A stretch of DNA of 5,768 nucleotides, from contig DXZC01000127.1 in the NCBI GenBank assembly GCA_019415505.1, positions 1 through 5,768 on the forward strand, read 5' to 3'. Of this stretch, positions 5,681-5,768 are shown piece by piece. Under the pieces are notes generated by a model. The model saw only the letters and a list, made by a program, of their open reading frames with translations, was not told the DNA's origin and made no database searches. Position numbers and translations under genes: made by a program. The stretch's first letter is position 1; each line of letters begins with the position of its first letter. This DNA comes from Peptococcaceae bacterium. GTDB taxonomy: Bacteria > Bacillota > Dehalobacteriia > UBA7702.

Positions 5681-5714
5681 AAGACTGCGGCTATTGCCGC
5701 AGTCTTTATTTTTT
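5681..5714 (+). terminator. Intrinsic terminator of the lipoprotein gene
   Basis: AAGACTGCGGC (5681-5691) pairs perfectly with GCCGCAGTCTT (5696-5706) around a TATT loop, giving 11 bp, and is followed by TATTTTTT (5707-5714). It sits 27 bases after the stop codon and is a textbook Rho-independent terminator. Confidence 0.93.
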
Positions 5715-5742
5715 AAAGCAGCCAAGAAAGCGTCAACCAAGG

Positions 5743-5756
5743 GCAAGAATTCTTGC
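5743..5756. repeat. Perfect 14-bp palindrome near the right edge
   Basis: GCAAGAATTCTTGC is its own reverse complement. No T-run follows on either strand, so it is not an obvious terminator. It may be an operator for a gene beyond the right edge. No gene is visible in 5715-5768. Confidence 0.4.
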
Positions 5757-5768
5757 TAAATATACCTT

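Noticed and set aside
5715..5742. Possible minus-strand promoter (TTGACG within the reverse strand near 5731-5736)
   Set aside because: The hexamer 17 bases downstream is AAAAAT, a poor -10, and it would only transcribe antisense to the lipoprotein terminator.

Overview
The window looks like a chromosomal piece of a Gram-positive-type anaerobe, most likely Bacillota (Clostridia or a close relative such as Negativicutes). This is an inference from four things: strong AGGAGG-type ribosome binding sites on nearly every gene, moderately AT-rich DNA with A/T-rich spacers, the Clostridia-like versions of ArgS and LysA, and a two-gene SufC/SufB-like iron-sulfur operon of the kind common in anaerobic Bacillota and archaea. 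No mobile element, CRISPR array, tRNA or rRNA is visible. All five genes look intact apart from argS, which is cut by the window edge.

Layout. Positions 1-1425 (minus strand) hold the first 475 codons of arginyl-tRNA synthetase (argS), with its C-terminal anticodon-binding domain mostly off the left edge. A spacer of about 310 bases (1426-1737) carries two back-to-back promoters: an extended -10 promoter for argS and a near-consensus promoter for lysA. Positions 1738-2979 (plus) encode a PLP-dependent diaminopimelate decarboxylase (lysA) of the variant subfamily seen in Clostridia. A second non-coding spacer of about 320 bases (2980-3299) holds several inverted repeats, including a strong hairpin just after lysA and an operator-like dyad upstream of the next operon. 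Positions 3300-4034 and 4034-4954 form a tightly coupled pair: a SufC-type ABC ATPase and a SufB/D-like scaffold, overlapping by one base (TAATG) and closed by a strong intrinsic terminator at 5004-5038. Positions 5141-5653 encode a small secreted lipoprotein with a low-complexity linker and an Ig-like beta domain, followed by its own intrinsic terminator at 5681-5714.

How the genes work together. argS (translation), lysA (last step of lysine synthesis, with its substrate also used in peptidoglycan) and sufCB (iron-sulfur cluster assembly) are housekeeping functions in separate transcription units. Only sufC and sufB clearly act together, as an ATPase-scaffold complex. The lipoprotein is a stand-alone unit of unknown role. 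I did not find an exotic new system. The points most worth a second look are the cysteine-rich tail of the SufC-like ATPase, the dyad and hairpins in the leader region before sufC, and the unassigned lipoprotein.
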